A stretch of 64,000 nt of DNA from Micrococcus sp. 2A (GTDB lineage: Bacteria > Actinomycetota > Actinomycetes > Actinomycetales > Micrococcaceae), in the NCBI RefSeq assembly GCF_039519235.1, contig NZ_CP154351.1, positions 248,001 through 312,000 on the forward strand, written 5' to 3'. The notes beneath the pieces are model-generated. The model was not told the DNA's origin. It saw nothing but the letters and a program-made list of their open reading frames with translations, and ran no database searches. Numbering within the stretch: the first letter of the stretch is position 1; every line of letters begins with the position of its first letter. This document shows, in pieces, positions 1 to 9,219 of this stretch. A program made the translations under genes and the position numbers.

Positions 1-103
1 ACGTGTGCGCGGCGCCGAGATCCCCCACGGCCCTGGCGGCCGCGATGCGTCCTCGCCGGTCGGCCCGGCTGTGAGGCGCGGGGCCGGTGTGATGAAGTCA
101 TTG

Positions 104-195
104 CACCCATCCAGAGCGGCCGAGAGATCTGGCTCGACGACGCCGCAGCAGCCCGCCCGTACGGACCAGGGTGCTACCGCCAGAACCGATGGAGG
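104..195 (+). promoter_or_regulatory. SAM-I (S-box) riboswitch, translational type
   Basis: The stretch follows the S-box pattern in order: CCATCCAGAGCGG, GAGAGATCTGGC, CGACGACGCCGCAGCA, then GGTGCTACCGCC. A closing P1 helix can form between CCATC at 107-111 and GATGG at 188-192. The second P1 strand runs straight into the GGAGG ribosome binding site (191-195) of metN, so ligand-bound P1 would hide it. This fits shut-off of methionine uptake by S-adenosylmethionine at translation. The family assignment comes from pattern recall of the S-box core, not from a covariance search. Confidence 0.72.
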
Positions 196-201
196 AATGC
201 A

Positions 202-1155
202 TTGATCTCACTTCGCCATGTCTCGACCACCTTCACCCGGGAGGCCTCTCCGCGGCGGGCCCGGCCTGCCTCGCCGGCCGCTTGGCTGCGCCGACGGAAC
301 GCCGTGGTGGTGGACCCGCCGTCGTCGTCCGGTGCATCCTTCACCGCCGTGGACGACGTCTCACTGGACATCCCGGCCGGGGCTATCCACGGCATCATCG
401 GCTTCAGCGGCGCCGGGAAGTCCACCCTTCTGCGCAACATCAACCTCCTGCAACGTCCCACCGCCGGCGAGGTGTGGTTCGATTCCGAAGAGCTCACGGG
501 CCTCTCCGAGGCCGAGCTACGGATCCGCCGTCATGAGATCGGGATGATCTTCCAGGGCTTCAACCTCGTGCACAACCACACCGCCTTGGGCAACGTCGAG
601 CTGGGCCTGAAGTTCACCGGCGAGCGCAATGCCCGAAACCGACGGAAGCAGGCACTGGAGGCGCTCGACCTGGTGGACCTGGCGGACAAGGCGTCCTCCT
701 ACCCCGCGCAACTCTCCGGAGGGCAGAAGCAACGTGTGGCCATTGCCCGTGCGCTGGCGACGCGCCCGAAGCTCCTCCTGTGCGACGAGCCGACGTCCGC
801 CCTCGACCCCTTCACCACGGCCACGGTGCTCCAGTACCTGGCGGACATCAACCGTCAGCTGGGCATCACCGTGGTGATCGTGACCCACGAGATGGAGGTC
901 ATCAAGGCGTTGGCCGACGACGTGTCCGTCATGGAGGCCGGGCGCGTGGTGGAGAGTTTCAGCGTGGAGGACCTGTCTTCGGGACGGTTCATACCCACCA
1001 CCTCCATCGGCGCCTACCTGGTGTCTGAGGGCATCCACCTCGACCGGGCTGGACGCGGGCACACTCCACCCCCGGAGCCCCCGGCCGAGCGCCGAGACGG
1101 CCCCCTGGACGCCGCGCCGAGCCTGCCCCTCCTGGCCGGGGCGGAGGTGGCCTGA
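202..1155 (+). CDS. metN: Methionine ABC transporter ATP-binding protein MetN
   Basis: This is the cytoplasmic ATPase that powers methionine import with MetI and MetQ. Walker A (GFSGAGKST) is at residues 67-75, the ABC signature LSGGQKQR starts at 171, and Walker B with [10 protein letters not shown] is at 191-202. The start is TTG at 202, six bases after GGAGG; the upstream riboswitch supports it. MetN usually ends in a C-terminal NIL (ACT-like) methionine-sensing domain. Here the 317-residue protein ends in a Pro/Ala-rich tail without it, and about 30 extra residues are inserted near the N terminus. Feedback control may therefore rest on the riboswitch. metI follows one base after the stop. 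Confidence 0.9.
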   Translation: MISLRHVSTTFTREASPRRARPASPAAWLRRRNAVVVDPPSSSGASFTAVDDVSLDIPAGAIHGIIGFSGAGKSTLLRNINLLQRPTAGEVWFDSEELTGLSEAELRIRRHEIGMIFQGFNLVHNHTALGNVELGLKFTGERNARNRRKQALEALDLVDLADKASSYPAQLSGGQKQRVAIARALATRPKLLLCDEPTSALDPFTTATVLQYLADINRQLGITVVIVTHEMEVIKALADDVSVMEAGRVVESFSVEDLSSGRFIPTTSIGAYLVSEGIHLDRAGRGHTPPPEPPAERRDGPLDAAPSLPLLAGAEVA

Positions 1156-1156
1156 G

Positions 1157-1822
1157 ATGGAGCGCATCGTCGAACTCCTGCCGGAGCTCACCGTCGCCCT
1201 GGGCCAGACGCTGCTGATGATCGCCGTGGCCATCCCAGCGGCCGTGGCCCTGGGCATTCCGCTCGGCGTGTGGCTCTTCACCCATGCGCCCGGCGGCATC
1301 TCCCCGTCGCCGCGGGCGCATCGCCTCGTCTCAGGCCTGGTGAACGTGTTCCGTTCCTTCCCGTTCCTGATCCTGCTCATCGCCATCATCCCGTTCACCC
1401 GCCTGGTGGTGGGGACAACCGTGGGAACCGCCGCGGCGATCGTGCCCCTCACCGTCAACGCGATCCCGTACTTTGCCCGGCTCGTGGAGCAGAACATGAC
1501 GCAGCTCGGCGGGGGAGCCGTCGAGGCGGCAAGCGCGATGGGGGCGACGCGCGGCCAGATCATCCGCAACGTCCTGCTGGTCGACGCACGCCCGGCACTC
1601 ATCGGATCGATCACCATCACCATGGTCAGCTTCATCTCGTTCTCCGCCATGGTCGGACTCGTCGGCGGCGGTGGCATCGGCGATTTCGCCATCCGATACG
1701 GCTATTACCGCTACGAGACGGAGGTCATGGCGGTGGCCATCCTCGCCATGCTCCTGCTGGTCACGGCGGTCCAGTTCGTCGGCGGCCGGCTGGTCCGCCG
1801 CACGGACAAGCGCCTGGCCTGA
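1157..1822 (+). CDS. metI: Methionine ABC transporter permease MetI
   Basis: This is the membrane channel subunit of the methionine importer, 221 residues with about five hydrophobic segments. The BPD_transp_1 coupling motif is seen as EAASAMGATRGQIIRNVLL, the EAA loop that contacts MetN. It starts one base after the metN stop, so the two are almost certainly one transcript. Length and order (ATPase, permease, binding protein) match standard metNIQ operons. Confidence 0.92.
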   Translation: MERIVELLPELTVALGQTLLMIAVAIPAAVALGIPLGVWLFTHAPGGISPSPRAHRLVSGLVNVFRSFPFLILLIAIIPFTRLVVGTTVGTAAAIVPLTVNAIPYFARLVEQNMTQLGGGAVEAASAMGATRGQIIRNVLLVDARPALIGSITITMVSFISFSAMVGLVGGGGIGDFAIRYGYYRYETEVMAVAILAMLLLVTAVQFVGGRLVRRTDKRLA

Positions 1823-1921
1823 TCTGTGTGCGCGGTGCACGCGCCCCTTTTCACGTACGCCACTCTCCCGCCCGAGATCGCCCCCCCCGTGCCCTTGCGG
1901 CCTCATCGAAAGGTAACCCCC

Positions 1922-2839
1922 ATGCTCCTGCACGCCCACTCACCGTCGTCCAGGCCCACCCGCCGCCGTGTCCTCCAGGGGCTGGCCTTGACGGCCTTCG
2001 CAGGTCTGTCCTCCACCGGTTGCGGATCGTCCCAGGAGGCCGGCGCCACTCCGGACAGGAAGATCTCCATGATCGTCACGGAGTCCGCCCCTTACCAAGA
2101 GCCCACGGAGCTTGTGAAGAAGAAGCTCGCGGGCCAGGGGTGGACGTTGCAGACGACGTACGTGACGGACATCATCCAGCCCAACAACACCGTCCAACAG
2201 GGCGAGTATGACGTGAACTTCTTCCAGCACCTGGCCTACCTGAAGCAGTTCAACAGGGACAACGGCACGGCCGTGGAGCCGCTGTTCTCCGTCTACTACG
2301 GACGCAGCGGCCTCTTCTCCCTCACCCTCGACTCCTTCGACGACCTGCCGCAGGGGGCCAAGATCTCCATCCCGGTGGACACCTCCAACAACGGCCGTGC
2401 GCTCCAGCTGTTGGCAGAGGCGGGTGTGATCGAGGTCGATCCCGACAAGCCGGTGACCCAGCTGTCCCAGCGCGACATCACGTCCAATCCGAAGAAGGTC
2501 GAGTTCGTCGAGGTGGACCAGCAGTCGCTCGCCCAGACTCTCCCTGACGTCGCCGCGGGCTTCGGGTTCGTCCGCCTCATCGCGGAGGCGGGGTACGACG
2601 TCGACGAGTCCACCTTGATCCTGGAGGACGACCCGGGGGTCCAGCTGCCGTTCTCCGTCGTCGTCGCTGCCAAGGCGGACTTCCGGGACACCGAGGCCGC
2701 ACGGGTCCTGCAGGAGGCCTACCACTCTCCGGAGGTCCAGCAGTGGTACGCCGACTACGAGGGAGGAGTGGTGGCCTACACCGGTGAGGTCACCCTGGAG
2801 AACTCCGCTCAGGTCTGGAAGGAGTTCTCGTCCGAGTGA
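1922..2839 (+). CDS. metQ: Methionine-binding lipoprotein MetQ (NlpA family)
   Basis: This extracytoplasmic lipoprotein captures methionine for MetNI. The start at ATG 1922 follows an AAAGG ribosome site; the longer frame from 1826 has no such site. The signal peptide has an arginine run (TRRRVLQG), a hydrophobic core and a lipobox ending STGC, so export could be by Tat. The mature part has the NlpA features: EPTELVKKKLAGQGW, QGEYDVNFFQHLAYL, and a periplasmic-binding type II fold over about 270 residues. A strong hairpin at 2898-2934 ends the operon. Confidence 0.92.
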   Translation: MLLHAHSPSSRPTRRRVLQGLALTAFAGLSSTGCGSSQEAGATPDRKISMIVTESAPYQEPTELVKKKLAGQGWTLQTTYVTDIIQPNNTVQQGEYDVNFFQHLAYLKQFNRDNGTAVEPLFSVYYGRSGLFSLTLDSFDDLPQGAKISIPVDTSNNGRALQLLAEAGVIEVDPDKPVTQLSQRDITSNPKKVEFVEVDQQSLAQTLPDVAAGFGFVRLIAEAGYDVDESTLILEDDPGVQLPFSVVVAAKADFRDTEAARVLQEAYHSPEVQQWYADYEGGVVAYTGEVTLENSAQVWKEFSSE

Positions 2840-2897
2840 TACGTGGCGGGCCTGGCACGGCGCGTCACATGGGGGCGGCCGGGCCGTGGCAGAGCCG

Positions 2898-2934
2898 GGC
2901 ACGACGGCGGCATGACGCCCGCCGCCGTCGTGCC
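2898..2934 (+). terminator. Hairpin terminator after metQ
   Basis: A perfect 14-bp stem (2898-2911 with 2921-2934) and a 9-base loop lie 58 bases after the metQ stop. There is no run of T. It probably ends the metNIQ transcript before the next gene. Confidence 0.6.
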
Positions 2935-2980
2935 GTCACACGATTTCCCACAGCGTCGGGGCACTGCATTGACTGGCGCC

Positions 2981-4393
2981 ATGACCACCGAGCATGCCCA
3001 CAGCGCACCGTCCGTCACCCCTCGTCAGATCCTCTTCAACGCCTTCGACATGAACTGCGTGGCCCACCAGTCGCCGGGCCTGTGGCGCCATCCGGACGAC
3101 CACGCCCGCGACTACAACACGCTGGGCTACTGGACGCACCTGGCCAAGACCCTTGAGCAGGGTCTCTTCGACGGCCTGTTCATCGCGGACGTGCTCGGCC
3201 CCTACTCCGTCTACGGGGGCACCTCCGAGGCCGCCATCCGCACTGGTGCGCAGACCCCGGTCAACGACCCGTTCCTGCTGGTCTCGGCGATGGCCGCCGT
3301 CACCGAGCACCTCGGCTTCGGGGTCACCGCCGGCACCGCCTACGAGCACCCGTACCCGTTCGCCCGCCGCCTGGCCACGCTGGACCACCTCACGGGCGGC
3401 CGCGTGGGCTGGAACGTCGTCACCGGCTACCTGCCCTCGGCGGCCCAGAACATGGGCCAGGACGACCAGATGGAGCACGACGAGCGCTACGAGCACGCGG
3501 ACGAGTACCTCGACGTCGTCTACAAGCTCCTCGAGGGCTCGTGGGAGGACGACGCGGTGGTCTACGACAATGAGACCGGCGTGTTCGCGGACCCGGCCAA
3601 GGTCCACGACATCGCCCACGAGGGGACGTGGTTCAAGGTGCCCGGCCATGCCGTGACCGAGCCCTCCGCGCAGCGCACCCCCGTGATCTACCAGGCCGGC
3701 GCCTCGACGCGCGGCCGCGCCTTCGCGGGCAAGCACGCCGAGGCGGTCTTCATCAACTCCCCCACGAAGGAGCTGGCCAAGGCCACCACCGCGAAGATCC
3801 GCCAGGCCCTCGTCGAGGCCGGCCGCGACCCCTACGACGTCAAGGTCTTCGCCATGCAGACCGTGGTCACCGGCGCCACCGACGACGACGCCCGCGCCAA
3901 GTACGACGACCTCGCCCAGTACGTGGACCCGCTCGGCGGTCTCGTGCTGATGTCCGGCGGGATGGGCATCGACCTCTCGCAGTACGAGCTGGACGAGCCG
4001 ATCGGCGACGTGCAGTCCAACGCCATCCAGTCCGCGGTGGAGACCTTCCAGAAGGCCTCTGGCACGGACGAGGAGTGGACGGTCCGCAAGCTGGCCGAGT
4101 GGGTGGGCATCGGCGGCTTCGGCCCGGTGATCGTGGGCGGCGGCGCATCGGCGGCGCGGCAGCTGGCCGACTGGGCCGACGAGACGGACGTGGACGGCTT
4201 CAACCTGGCCTACCACATCACCCCCGGGACGTTCGAGGACGTCGTGGAGCACGTGGTGCCCGAGCTCCAGCGTCTGGGCCGCTACAAGACCGCGTACACG
4301 GACGGCACGCTGCGCCACAAGCTCTTCGGCCGTGGCGACCACCTCCCGGAGGGCCACCACGGGGCGTCCTTCGCGCTGCGCCGTCGTCGGTAA
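2981..4393 (+). CDS. LLM-class flavin monooxygenase, NtaA/SnaA/DszA group
   Basis: This is a 470-residue reduced-flavin-dependent monooxygenase of the bacterial luciferase-like fold. The opening ILFNAFDMNCVAHQSPGLWR, the YWTHLAKTLEQGLFDGLFIAD segment and GWNVVTGYLPSAAQNMG are typical of the NtaA/SnaA/DszA group. Members oxidise dimethyl sulfone, dibenzothiophene sulfone or nitrilotriacetate and need a separate flavin reductase, which is not nearby. The start at ATG 2981 gives family length; the frame runs back to 2843 without conserved sequence. Location beside metNIQ suggests a role in sulfur scavenging, which is inference. The substrate cannot be read from sequence. Confidence 0.82.
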   Translation: MTTEHAHSAPSVTPRQILFNAFDMNCVAHQSPGLWRHPDDHARDYNTLGYWTHLAKTLEQGLFDGLFIADVLGPYSVYGGTSEAAIRTGAQTPVNDPFLLVSAMAAVTEHLGFGVTAGTAYEHPYPFARRLATLDHLTGGRVGWNVVTGYLPSAAQNMGQDDQMEHDERYEHADEYLDVVYKLLEGSWEDDAVVYDNETGVFADPAKVHDIAHEGTWFKVPGHAVTEPSAQRTPVIYQAGASTRGRAFAGKHAEAVFINSPTKELAKATTAKIRQALVEAGRDPYDVKVFAMQTVVTGATDDDARAKYDDLAQYVDPLGGLVLMSGGMGIDLSQYELDEPIGDVQSNAIQSAVETFQKASGTDEEWTVRKLAEWVGIGGFGPVIVGGGASAARQLADWADETDVDGFNLAYHITPGTFEDVVEHVVPELQRLGRYKTAYTDGTLRHKLFGRGDHLPEGHHGASFALRRRR

Positions 4394-4446
4394 GGTGAGG
4401 CGCGAGGACCGCGGGCCCACCCCGCGGCCGCACCGAGGAGGAGAAC

Positions 4447-5172
4447 ATGCAGCGCAGACGTGCCGTCCACGCGGCGGGACTGGGGCTCATCGGCGCCCTG
4501 GCCCTCGCCGGGTGCGCGTCGGATCCCCAGCCCGCGGGTGAGGCCTGGAAGCAGGCCCGCACCCAGCTCGACGAGGCGGACTCGGTCCGCCTCTCCACCG
4601 CGTACACCACGGGACGCCAGGGCCCCAGCGTGGTCACGTGGGACATCGCCGGCGCGCTCGACGGCGGCAACGCCACCTCGACCGCCACCATGGGCGTGGG
4701 GGAGGACTCCCGCATGCTCGTGGACACCCGAACCGTGGGCGAGGACGTCTACGCGCGCGTCAGCACGGAGGGCCAGGACGTCCCCGCGCAGGTCCGCGCC
4801 GCGTACGGCGACGACGGGTGGAAGCGCCTCCCCGCGGACCAGGCGCAGGCCCAGGCGAACCCGCTGCGCACCGAGCTGGACCGGATCGCCCTCCCCGCCG
4901 CGGACGCCCTCGAGGGTGCGGACGTGGAGCCGGAGGAGGTCGAGCTCCAGGACGGCCACGCCCAGCGGTACGCGGTGCCGGCCGACGTCGCGGGCGCGGC
5001 CCAGGCCGCCGCGGGCGAAGGCGAGCCCGTCCGCGTGCGCTCCTTCACGGTGGATGAGGACGGCTCCCTCGTGGGCCTGCAGGTGGAGGCCGCGAACGCC
5101 CTCCAGCAGTACGAGCTCAGCGACTGGAACGCGATCGACCCGGCCGAGGTGCCGGAGGAGGTGTCCGAGTGA
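4447..5172 (+). CDS. Secreted lipoprotein, LolA/LppX-like (first of a tandem pair)
   Basis: A 241-residue protein with an RRR N terminus, a hydrophobic core and lipobox LAGC, so a membrane-anchored lipoprotein. The start has a strong GAGGAGGAG ribosome site. The body (EAWKQARTQLDEADSVRLST, repeated beta-strand-like stretches, and a closing FTVDEDGSLVGLQVE) resembles the mycobacterial LppX/LprG lipid-carrier fold. The next gene is a clear paralogue that begins with nearly the same KARTQLEQADSVRM segment. The exact ligand is unknown. Confidence 0.75.
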   Translation: MQRRRAVHAAGLGLIGALALAGCASDPQPAGEAWKQARTQLDEADSVRLSTAYTTGRQGPSVVTWDIAGALDGGNATSTATMGVGEDSRMLVDTRTVGEDVYARVSTEGQDVPAQVRAAYGDDGWKRLPADQAQAQANPLRTELDRIALPAADALEGADVEPEEVELQDGHAQRYAVPADVAGAAQAAAGEGEPVRVRSFTVDEDGSLVGLQVEAANALQQYELSDWNAIDPAEVPEEVSE

Positions 5173-5939
5173 TGCGTGGCGACCTGATGAAGCGGCGCGG
5201 CGCGCGCCGGGCCCTCCCGCTGGCCGTCCTGGGGACGGGGGCGGCCCTGCTGCTCTCGGGGTGCGGGGCTGACGGCGGCGACGCCCCCGAGGCGTGGGCG
5301 AAGGCCCGCACCCAGCTCGAGCAGGCCGACTCGGTCCGCATGGTCACCGAGCTGCGCGCCGGCGCGCAGACGTCCGCCGGCGGCACCGTGCCGGACTCCA
5401 CGGACATCTCCGGGCCGACGTCGGGAGAGGACTTCCGCTACGTGAGCGAGTTCCGCGACGGCGCGTACACCACGCGCGACGAGAGCCGCACCGTGGACGG
5501 GCGCACCTTCTCCCGCTTCACGCTCGAGGAGCGCGGCGGCGTGGCCGGGGAGGACCCCGAGTACGCCGAGAAGTGGACCGCGGCCAAGGCCACGGGCGAC
5601 CCGTCCGCACAGGGCATGGGGGCCATGGTGGACTCGCTGCTGGCGGCGCTGCCCGCCGGCGACGGCCTGGACGGCAAGGAGGCGGACGCGGACACCCTGC
5701 GCCGCAGCGGCCAGGACGCCGTGCGCTACGTGCTCGACGTGCCGGCGAGCAGGGAGGGCGGCGGCGTCGCGCTGCGGGCCTTCACCGTGGCCCAGGACGA
5801 CGGCGAGCTGCTGACCGTGGAGACCGAGTCCGCGGGCACCGGGGCCGTCACCACGTTCTCCGAGTGGAACGCCGTGCCGCCCATCGAGGCGCCGGCCGAG
5901 GATGCGATCGCCGAGCCCGCCGCGGCACCCGCGACCTGA
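5172..5939 (+). CDS. Secreted lipoprotein, paralogue of preceding gene
   Basis: A 255-residue lipoprotein with signal core LPLAVLGTGAALLL and lipobox SGC. The start is taken as ATG 5172, overlapping the previous stop (TGATG), with GGAGGAGG at 5153-5161 inside the upstream gene; ATG 5187 is an alternative with a poor ribosome site. It shares AWAKARTQLEQADSVRM and a C-terminal LRAFTVAQDDGELLTVETE strand pair with its neighbour. The pair probably arose by tandem duplication and is cotranslated. LppX/LprG-like function in lipid or glycolipid handling is inferred. Confidence 0.72.
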   Translation: MRGDLMKRRGARRALPLAVLGTGAALLLSGCGADGGDAPEAWAKARTQLEQADSVRMVTELRAGAQTSAGGTVPDSTDISGPTSGEDFRYVSEFRDGAYTTRDESRTVDGRTFSRFTLEERGGVAGEDPEYAEKWTAAKATGDPSAQGMGAMVDSLLAALPAGDGLDGKEADADTLRRSGQDAVRYVLDVPASREGGGVALRAFTVAQDDGELLTVETESAGTGAVTTFSEWNAVPPIEAPAEDAIAEPAAAPAT

Positions 5940-5952
5940 CCCTCGACGGACG

Positions 5953-5994
5953 CGACGCGGCCCGCCGCCCCGGAGGGGGAGGCGGGCCGCGTCG
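5953..5994. terminator. Bidirectional hairpin between convergent genes
   Basis: A perfect 14-bp GC stem (5953-5966 with 5981-5994) and a 14-base loop lie between the plus-strand lipoprotein and the minus-strand YtxH-like gene, both of which end here. Confidence 0.7.
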
Positions 5995-6013
5995 TCGGTC
6001 CGGGGTGCGCGGG

Positions 6014-6418
6014 TCAGCGGGCCGTGGGGCCCTCGTCGCCGAGCGGGGTGGAGGGATCCGAGATGAAGTCCGGATCGGCGCCGGTCGCGTTGGCCGCCTG
6101 CACGTTGTCGTTGTTGGACTCGGTCACGCGCTGGTCGGCGAAGGAGTCCTCCGAGCGGCTCGCGCGGTCATCGCCCTTGAGCGCGTCCTTCTCACCCGCG
6201 CCGACCTTGGCGGCGAGGTCCTGGACCTTGTCCGAGTTCTTCACCTCGGCGAACTTCTGCTGAGCGGTCTCCTGCACGTGTCCCACCTTCTCCTGGGTCT
6301 TGGGGTCGTTCCAGAGCTTCTGCGCGTTCTGGGACATCTTGTCGAGGTTCTGGCGGCCCTCGCCGGAGGCGAGGAAGTAGCCGAGGGCGGCACCGAGGCC
6401 GAGAGTGAGCCAACGCAT
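6014..6418 (-). CDS. YtxH-like small membrane-anchored protein
   Basis: A 134-residue protein. The start MRWLTLGLGAALGYFLASG, preceded by AAGGAGAACACC, gives one short N-terminal membrane segment. The rest is hydrophilic and helical (KMSQNAQKLWNDPKTQEKVG), then a polar tail rich in D, N and S. This is the YtxH layout seen in general-stress proteins of Gram-positive bacteria. No enzyme motif is present. The longer frame from 6493 lacks a ribosome site. Confidence 0.7.
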   Translation of the reverse strand: MRWLTLGLGAALGYFLASGEGRQNLDKMSQNAQKLWNDPKTQEKVGHVQETAQQKFAEVKNSDKVQDLAAKVGAGEKDALKGDDRASRSEDSFADQRVTESNNDNVQAANATGADPDFISDPSTPLGDEGPTAR

Positions 6419-6535
6419 GGTGTTCTCCTTCTGTGTCTGACGGTCAGATCTGCCCCGCTGCGGAGGGCCCACCCGGAGGAGGTGCCGTTCCACAGTGGAA
6501 TCACGCCCTACTCTCGCCCCGCCGAGGGCACAGCG

Positions 6536-9025
6536 TCAACGTCTCAGGGGCACCGTGCGCTCCCCATGACGCCGGTGCACCCGGTGGATCGCCTCGATGC
6601 CTGCGCACGCGAGCCCGGCGATCATCAGGGACGCGGTGAGCACGTCCGGGGCAGGGACCTCGAGGACGTGGTACCAGCGGGAGGCCGGCACGAGCACCAC
6701 GAGGGCGAGCACCGCGTACATCGCGGCGATCAGCACCGCCGTGCCGCGGGTGAGCGGCCGCGCCATGGTGCTGAGGACCCAGAGGCCCGCGAGCGTCAGG
6801 GTGATCATGGCGGCGGTCTGCAGCTGCGCCGTGCCCACCTCGCCCGCGGCCCGGTTCCGCACGTACCAGCCCAGGGCCAGCATGGCCGCGAGGATCACCG
6901 CGCCGCTGGGCAGGGCGAACCGCAGCGCACGCCCGAGGAACCCCGGCACGTAGCGCCGGGCGTTGGGCAGCAGCGCGAGGAAGAACGTGGGCGCGCCGAT
7001 CATGATGAGGTCCACCGTGGAGGCCTGCCGGGGCAGCAGCGGGAACGGCCAGGCCAGGAGGGAGAACACCACGCCGAGCAGCAGCGCATACGTGGTCTTC
7101 GTGAGGTAGATGTGCGCCAGGCGCTCCATGTTGGCGATCACCTGGCGCCCCTCCGCGAGCACAGCCGGCAGGCGGTCGAAGCGCCCGTCGAGCAGCACCA
7201 TCCGGGAGACGGCCTTGGTGGCGGATGCGGCGTTGCCCATCGCGATCCCGAGGTCGGCGGTCTTCAGCGCGAGGGCGTCGTTGACGCCGTCGCCCGTCAT
7301 GGCCACCACGTGGCCGCGGCTCTGCAGGGCCGCGACCATGGCCCGCTTCTGCTCCGGGGCGACGCGGCCGAACACGCTGTGGGCCTGCATGACCTCCGCG
7401 AGCTCCTCCGGATCCGAGGGCAGGGTGCGCCCGTCCACGGCGTCGCCGGGCACGTCCACACCCACGGTGCGGGCGACGGCGGCCACCGTGCGCGGACTGT
7501 CCCCCGAGATCACGGCGATCCGCACCCCCTGATCCCGGAAGTACCCCAGGGTCTGCGCGGCGTCCGGGCGCACGTTCTCCTGGAACGTGAGCACGGCGGC
7601 CGGATCCCGGCCCGCGGGGAGCTCCTCGCCGACGGGCGCGGCGTCCGCGCGGCACAGCAGCATGGTGCGCAGCCCGCGGTCCGCGCTGTGCGCGCAGCCC
7701 GCCCCGACGGCGTCGGTGCGCTCCGGGCCCAGGTGCGCGGCGTCCAGCAGCGCCTCGGGGGCGCCCAGCAGCCACGTCCCGGCGAGGCCTGGGGCCTGGG
7801 CGTCGGCGTCTGGACCGAAGACGACGGCGGACCAGCGCCGGGCACTGGAGAACGGGACCGCGGCGATCGGGATGGGCACGGGCGCGGCGGCGAACGGCTC
7901 TCGGAGGGCGGCCGCCGTCGGGTTGGCGTCCGGGTCCGCACCGAACCAGGCCAGCGCCGCCCGGGTGGCCGGGGAGATCTCAGCCCTGATGCCAGGCGCG
8001 GCACCGGCGTCCCCGGCGTGCGGCGGGCTGGCGCCGTGGAAGCTCACGCCGCCCTCCGTGAGCGTGCCGGTCTTGTCCAGGCACACGGTGTCCACGCGGG
8101 CCAGGACCTCCACGGCGGGCTGCTCCTGGATGAGGACCTCGCGCCGGGCCAGCTTCAGGGCGGCCACGGCGAACGAGATGGTGGTCATGAGCGCCAGGCC
8201 CTGCGGGATCATGCTGGTCACGGCGGCCACGGACGCGATCAGCGCGGGCTCGAGCGTCTCCTCGCGCGGGGCGGAGAGCGCGCGTCCCCAGCCGCCGGCC
8301 GCGGTGACCTGGCCGTTCACGATCACGGCGATGATCGGCACCAGGGCGATCGTGAGCCAGCGGGCCACCTTCTCGAGGCCCTCGCGCAGCTCCGAGTGGA
8401 TCGCCCGGTACTTCCTGGCCTCGGCGCCGAGGCGGGCGGCGTGCGAGTCGGGGCCCACGGCGGTCGCGCGGACCAGCCCGGTGCCCGCGACCACGGAGGA
8501 GCCGGAGAGCACGGCGTCGCCGGGGCGCTTGGGGACGGGGTCGTTCTCCCCGGTGAGGAGGGCCTCGTCGAGGTCCAGGCCCTCCGAGGCGAGCACCTCG
8601 GCGTCCACGGGCACCTGGTCGCCGCGGCGCAGCACCACGACGTCGTCGAGCACGATCTGGACGATCCGCACGGGGACGCGCTCCCCGTCGCGGACGACGA
8701 GGGCGTCGTCCTGGTTCAGCAGGGCGATCCGGTCCAGGGTGCGCTTGGCGGAGTACTCCTGCACCACGCCGATGACCACGTTGGCCACGGCCGCGAGGCT
8801 GAAGAGGAGGTCGAACCAGCGGCCCAGCAGGACCACCACGAGCGCGCACAGGCCGATGGCCAGGTTGAACAGCGTGAGCACGTGCACGCGCAGGATGGTG
8901 GCGAGGCTGCGGGAGGTGTCCCGCGGCTGCGCGTTCGTGAGACCGGCCGCCTCCCGCTCGGCCACCTCGGCGTGGGTCAGCCCACAGATCGGATCGGCCC
9001 GCAGGCGCACGCTCGCATCGGTCAC
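6536..9025 (-). CDS. Cation-translocating P-type ATPase, CtpE-like
   Basis: A full-length 829-residue P-type ATPase. The phosphorylated Asp is D317 in DKTGT, the hinge motif GDGVND is at 578-583, and the actuator-domain loop reads LLTGEND instead of the usual TGES. The N terminus (GLTHAEVAEREAAGLTN, then two membrane segments) and the QEYSAKRTLDRIALL stretch resemble mycobacterial CtpE, a calcium-uptake pump. There is no N-terminal heavy-metal-binding domain or CPC motif, which argues against copper or zinc. It starts at GTG 9025, six bases after TAGTTT with no ribosome site, so it is probably leaderless. Confidence 0.82.
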   Translation of the reverse strand: MTDASVRLRADPICGLTHAEVAEREAAGLTNAQPRDTSRSLATILRVHVLTLFNLAIGLCALVVVLLGRWFDLLFSLAAVANVVIGVVQEYSAKRTLDRIALLNQDDALVVRDGERVPVRIVQIVLDDVVVLRRGDQVPVDAEVLASEGLDLDEALLTGENDPVPKRPGDAVLSGSSVVAGTGLVRATAVGPDSHAARLGAEARKYRAIHSELREGLEKVARWLTIALVPIIAVIVNGQVTAAGGWGRALSAPREETLEPALIASVAAVTSMIPQGLALMTTISFAVAALKLARREVLIQEQPAVEVLARVDTVCLDKTGTLTEGGVSFHGASPPHAGDAGAAPGIRAEISPATRAALAWFGADPDANPTAAALREPFAAAPVPIPIAAVPFSSARRWSAVVFGPDADAQAPGLAGTWLLGAPEALLDAAHLGPERTDAVGAGCAHSADRGLRTMLLCRADAAPVGEELPAGRDPAAVLTFQENVRPDAAQTLGYFRDQGVRIAVISGDSPRTVAAVARTVGVDVPGDAVDGRTLPSDPEELAEVMQAHSVFGRVAPEQKRAMVAALQSRGHVVAMTGDGVNDALALKTADLGIAMGNAASATKAVSRMVLLDGRFDRLPAVLAEGRQVIANMERLAHIYLTKTTYALLLGVVFSLLAWPFPLLPRQASTVDLIMIGAPTFFLALLPNARRYVPGFLGRALRFALPSGAVILAAMLALGWYVRNRAAGEVGTAQLQTAAMITLTLAGLWVLSTMARPLTRGTAVLIAAMYAVLALVVLVPASRWYHVLEVPAPDVLTASLMIAGLACAGIEAIHRVHRRHGERTVPLRR

Positions 9026-9031
9026 CCCATG

Positions 9032-9037
9032 AAACTA
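9032..9037 (-). promoter_or_regulatory. -10 box (TAGTTT) of leaderless P-type ATPase gene
   Basis: On the minus strand TAGTTT ends six bases before GTG 9025, the spacing expected when transcription begins at the start codon. Confidence 0.5.
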
Positions 9038-9139
9038 GGGGGACGGGCCGGGGGGCACATCCGCCCCAGGGTGGATCTCGGCCCCTGCCCACCCCACCCT
9101 GAGTCCCCCGCGCCGCCGCCTCGCTCAGCCCCCCCACGC

Positions 9140-9200
9140 GACGAGCCCTGCGTCGTCGCTGCCATCCGGGGCGGATGACGGCGACGACGCAGGGCTCGTC
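9140..9200 (-). terminator. Long hairpin after purL
   Basis: Arms 9140-9168 and 9172-9200 pair over 29 bp with one G-U pair and one mismatch around a 3-base loop. It lies 20 bases after the purL stop and before the leaderless ATPase promoter. Confidence 0.68.
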
Positions 9201-9219
9201 ACAGGGGTGGGGCGCCCGC

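Noticed and set aside
5..205. 66-codon frame at the window start
   Set aside because: It runs through the SAM-I riboswitch and has no ribosome site or conserved sequence.
5294..9178. A 1294-codon open frame on the plus strand
   Set aside because: It lies opposite the P-type ATPase and other genes, is Arg/Gly/His-rich and matches no family; a typical antisense frame in GC-rich DNA.
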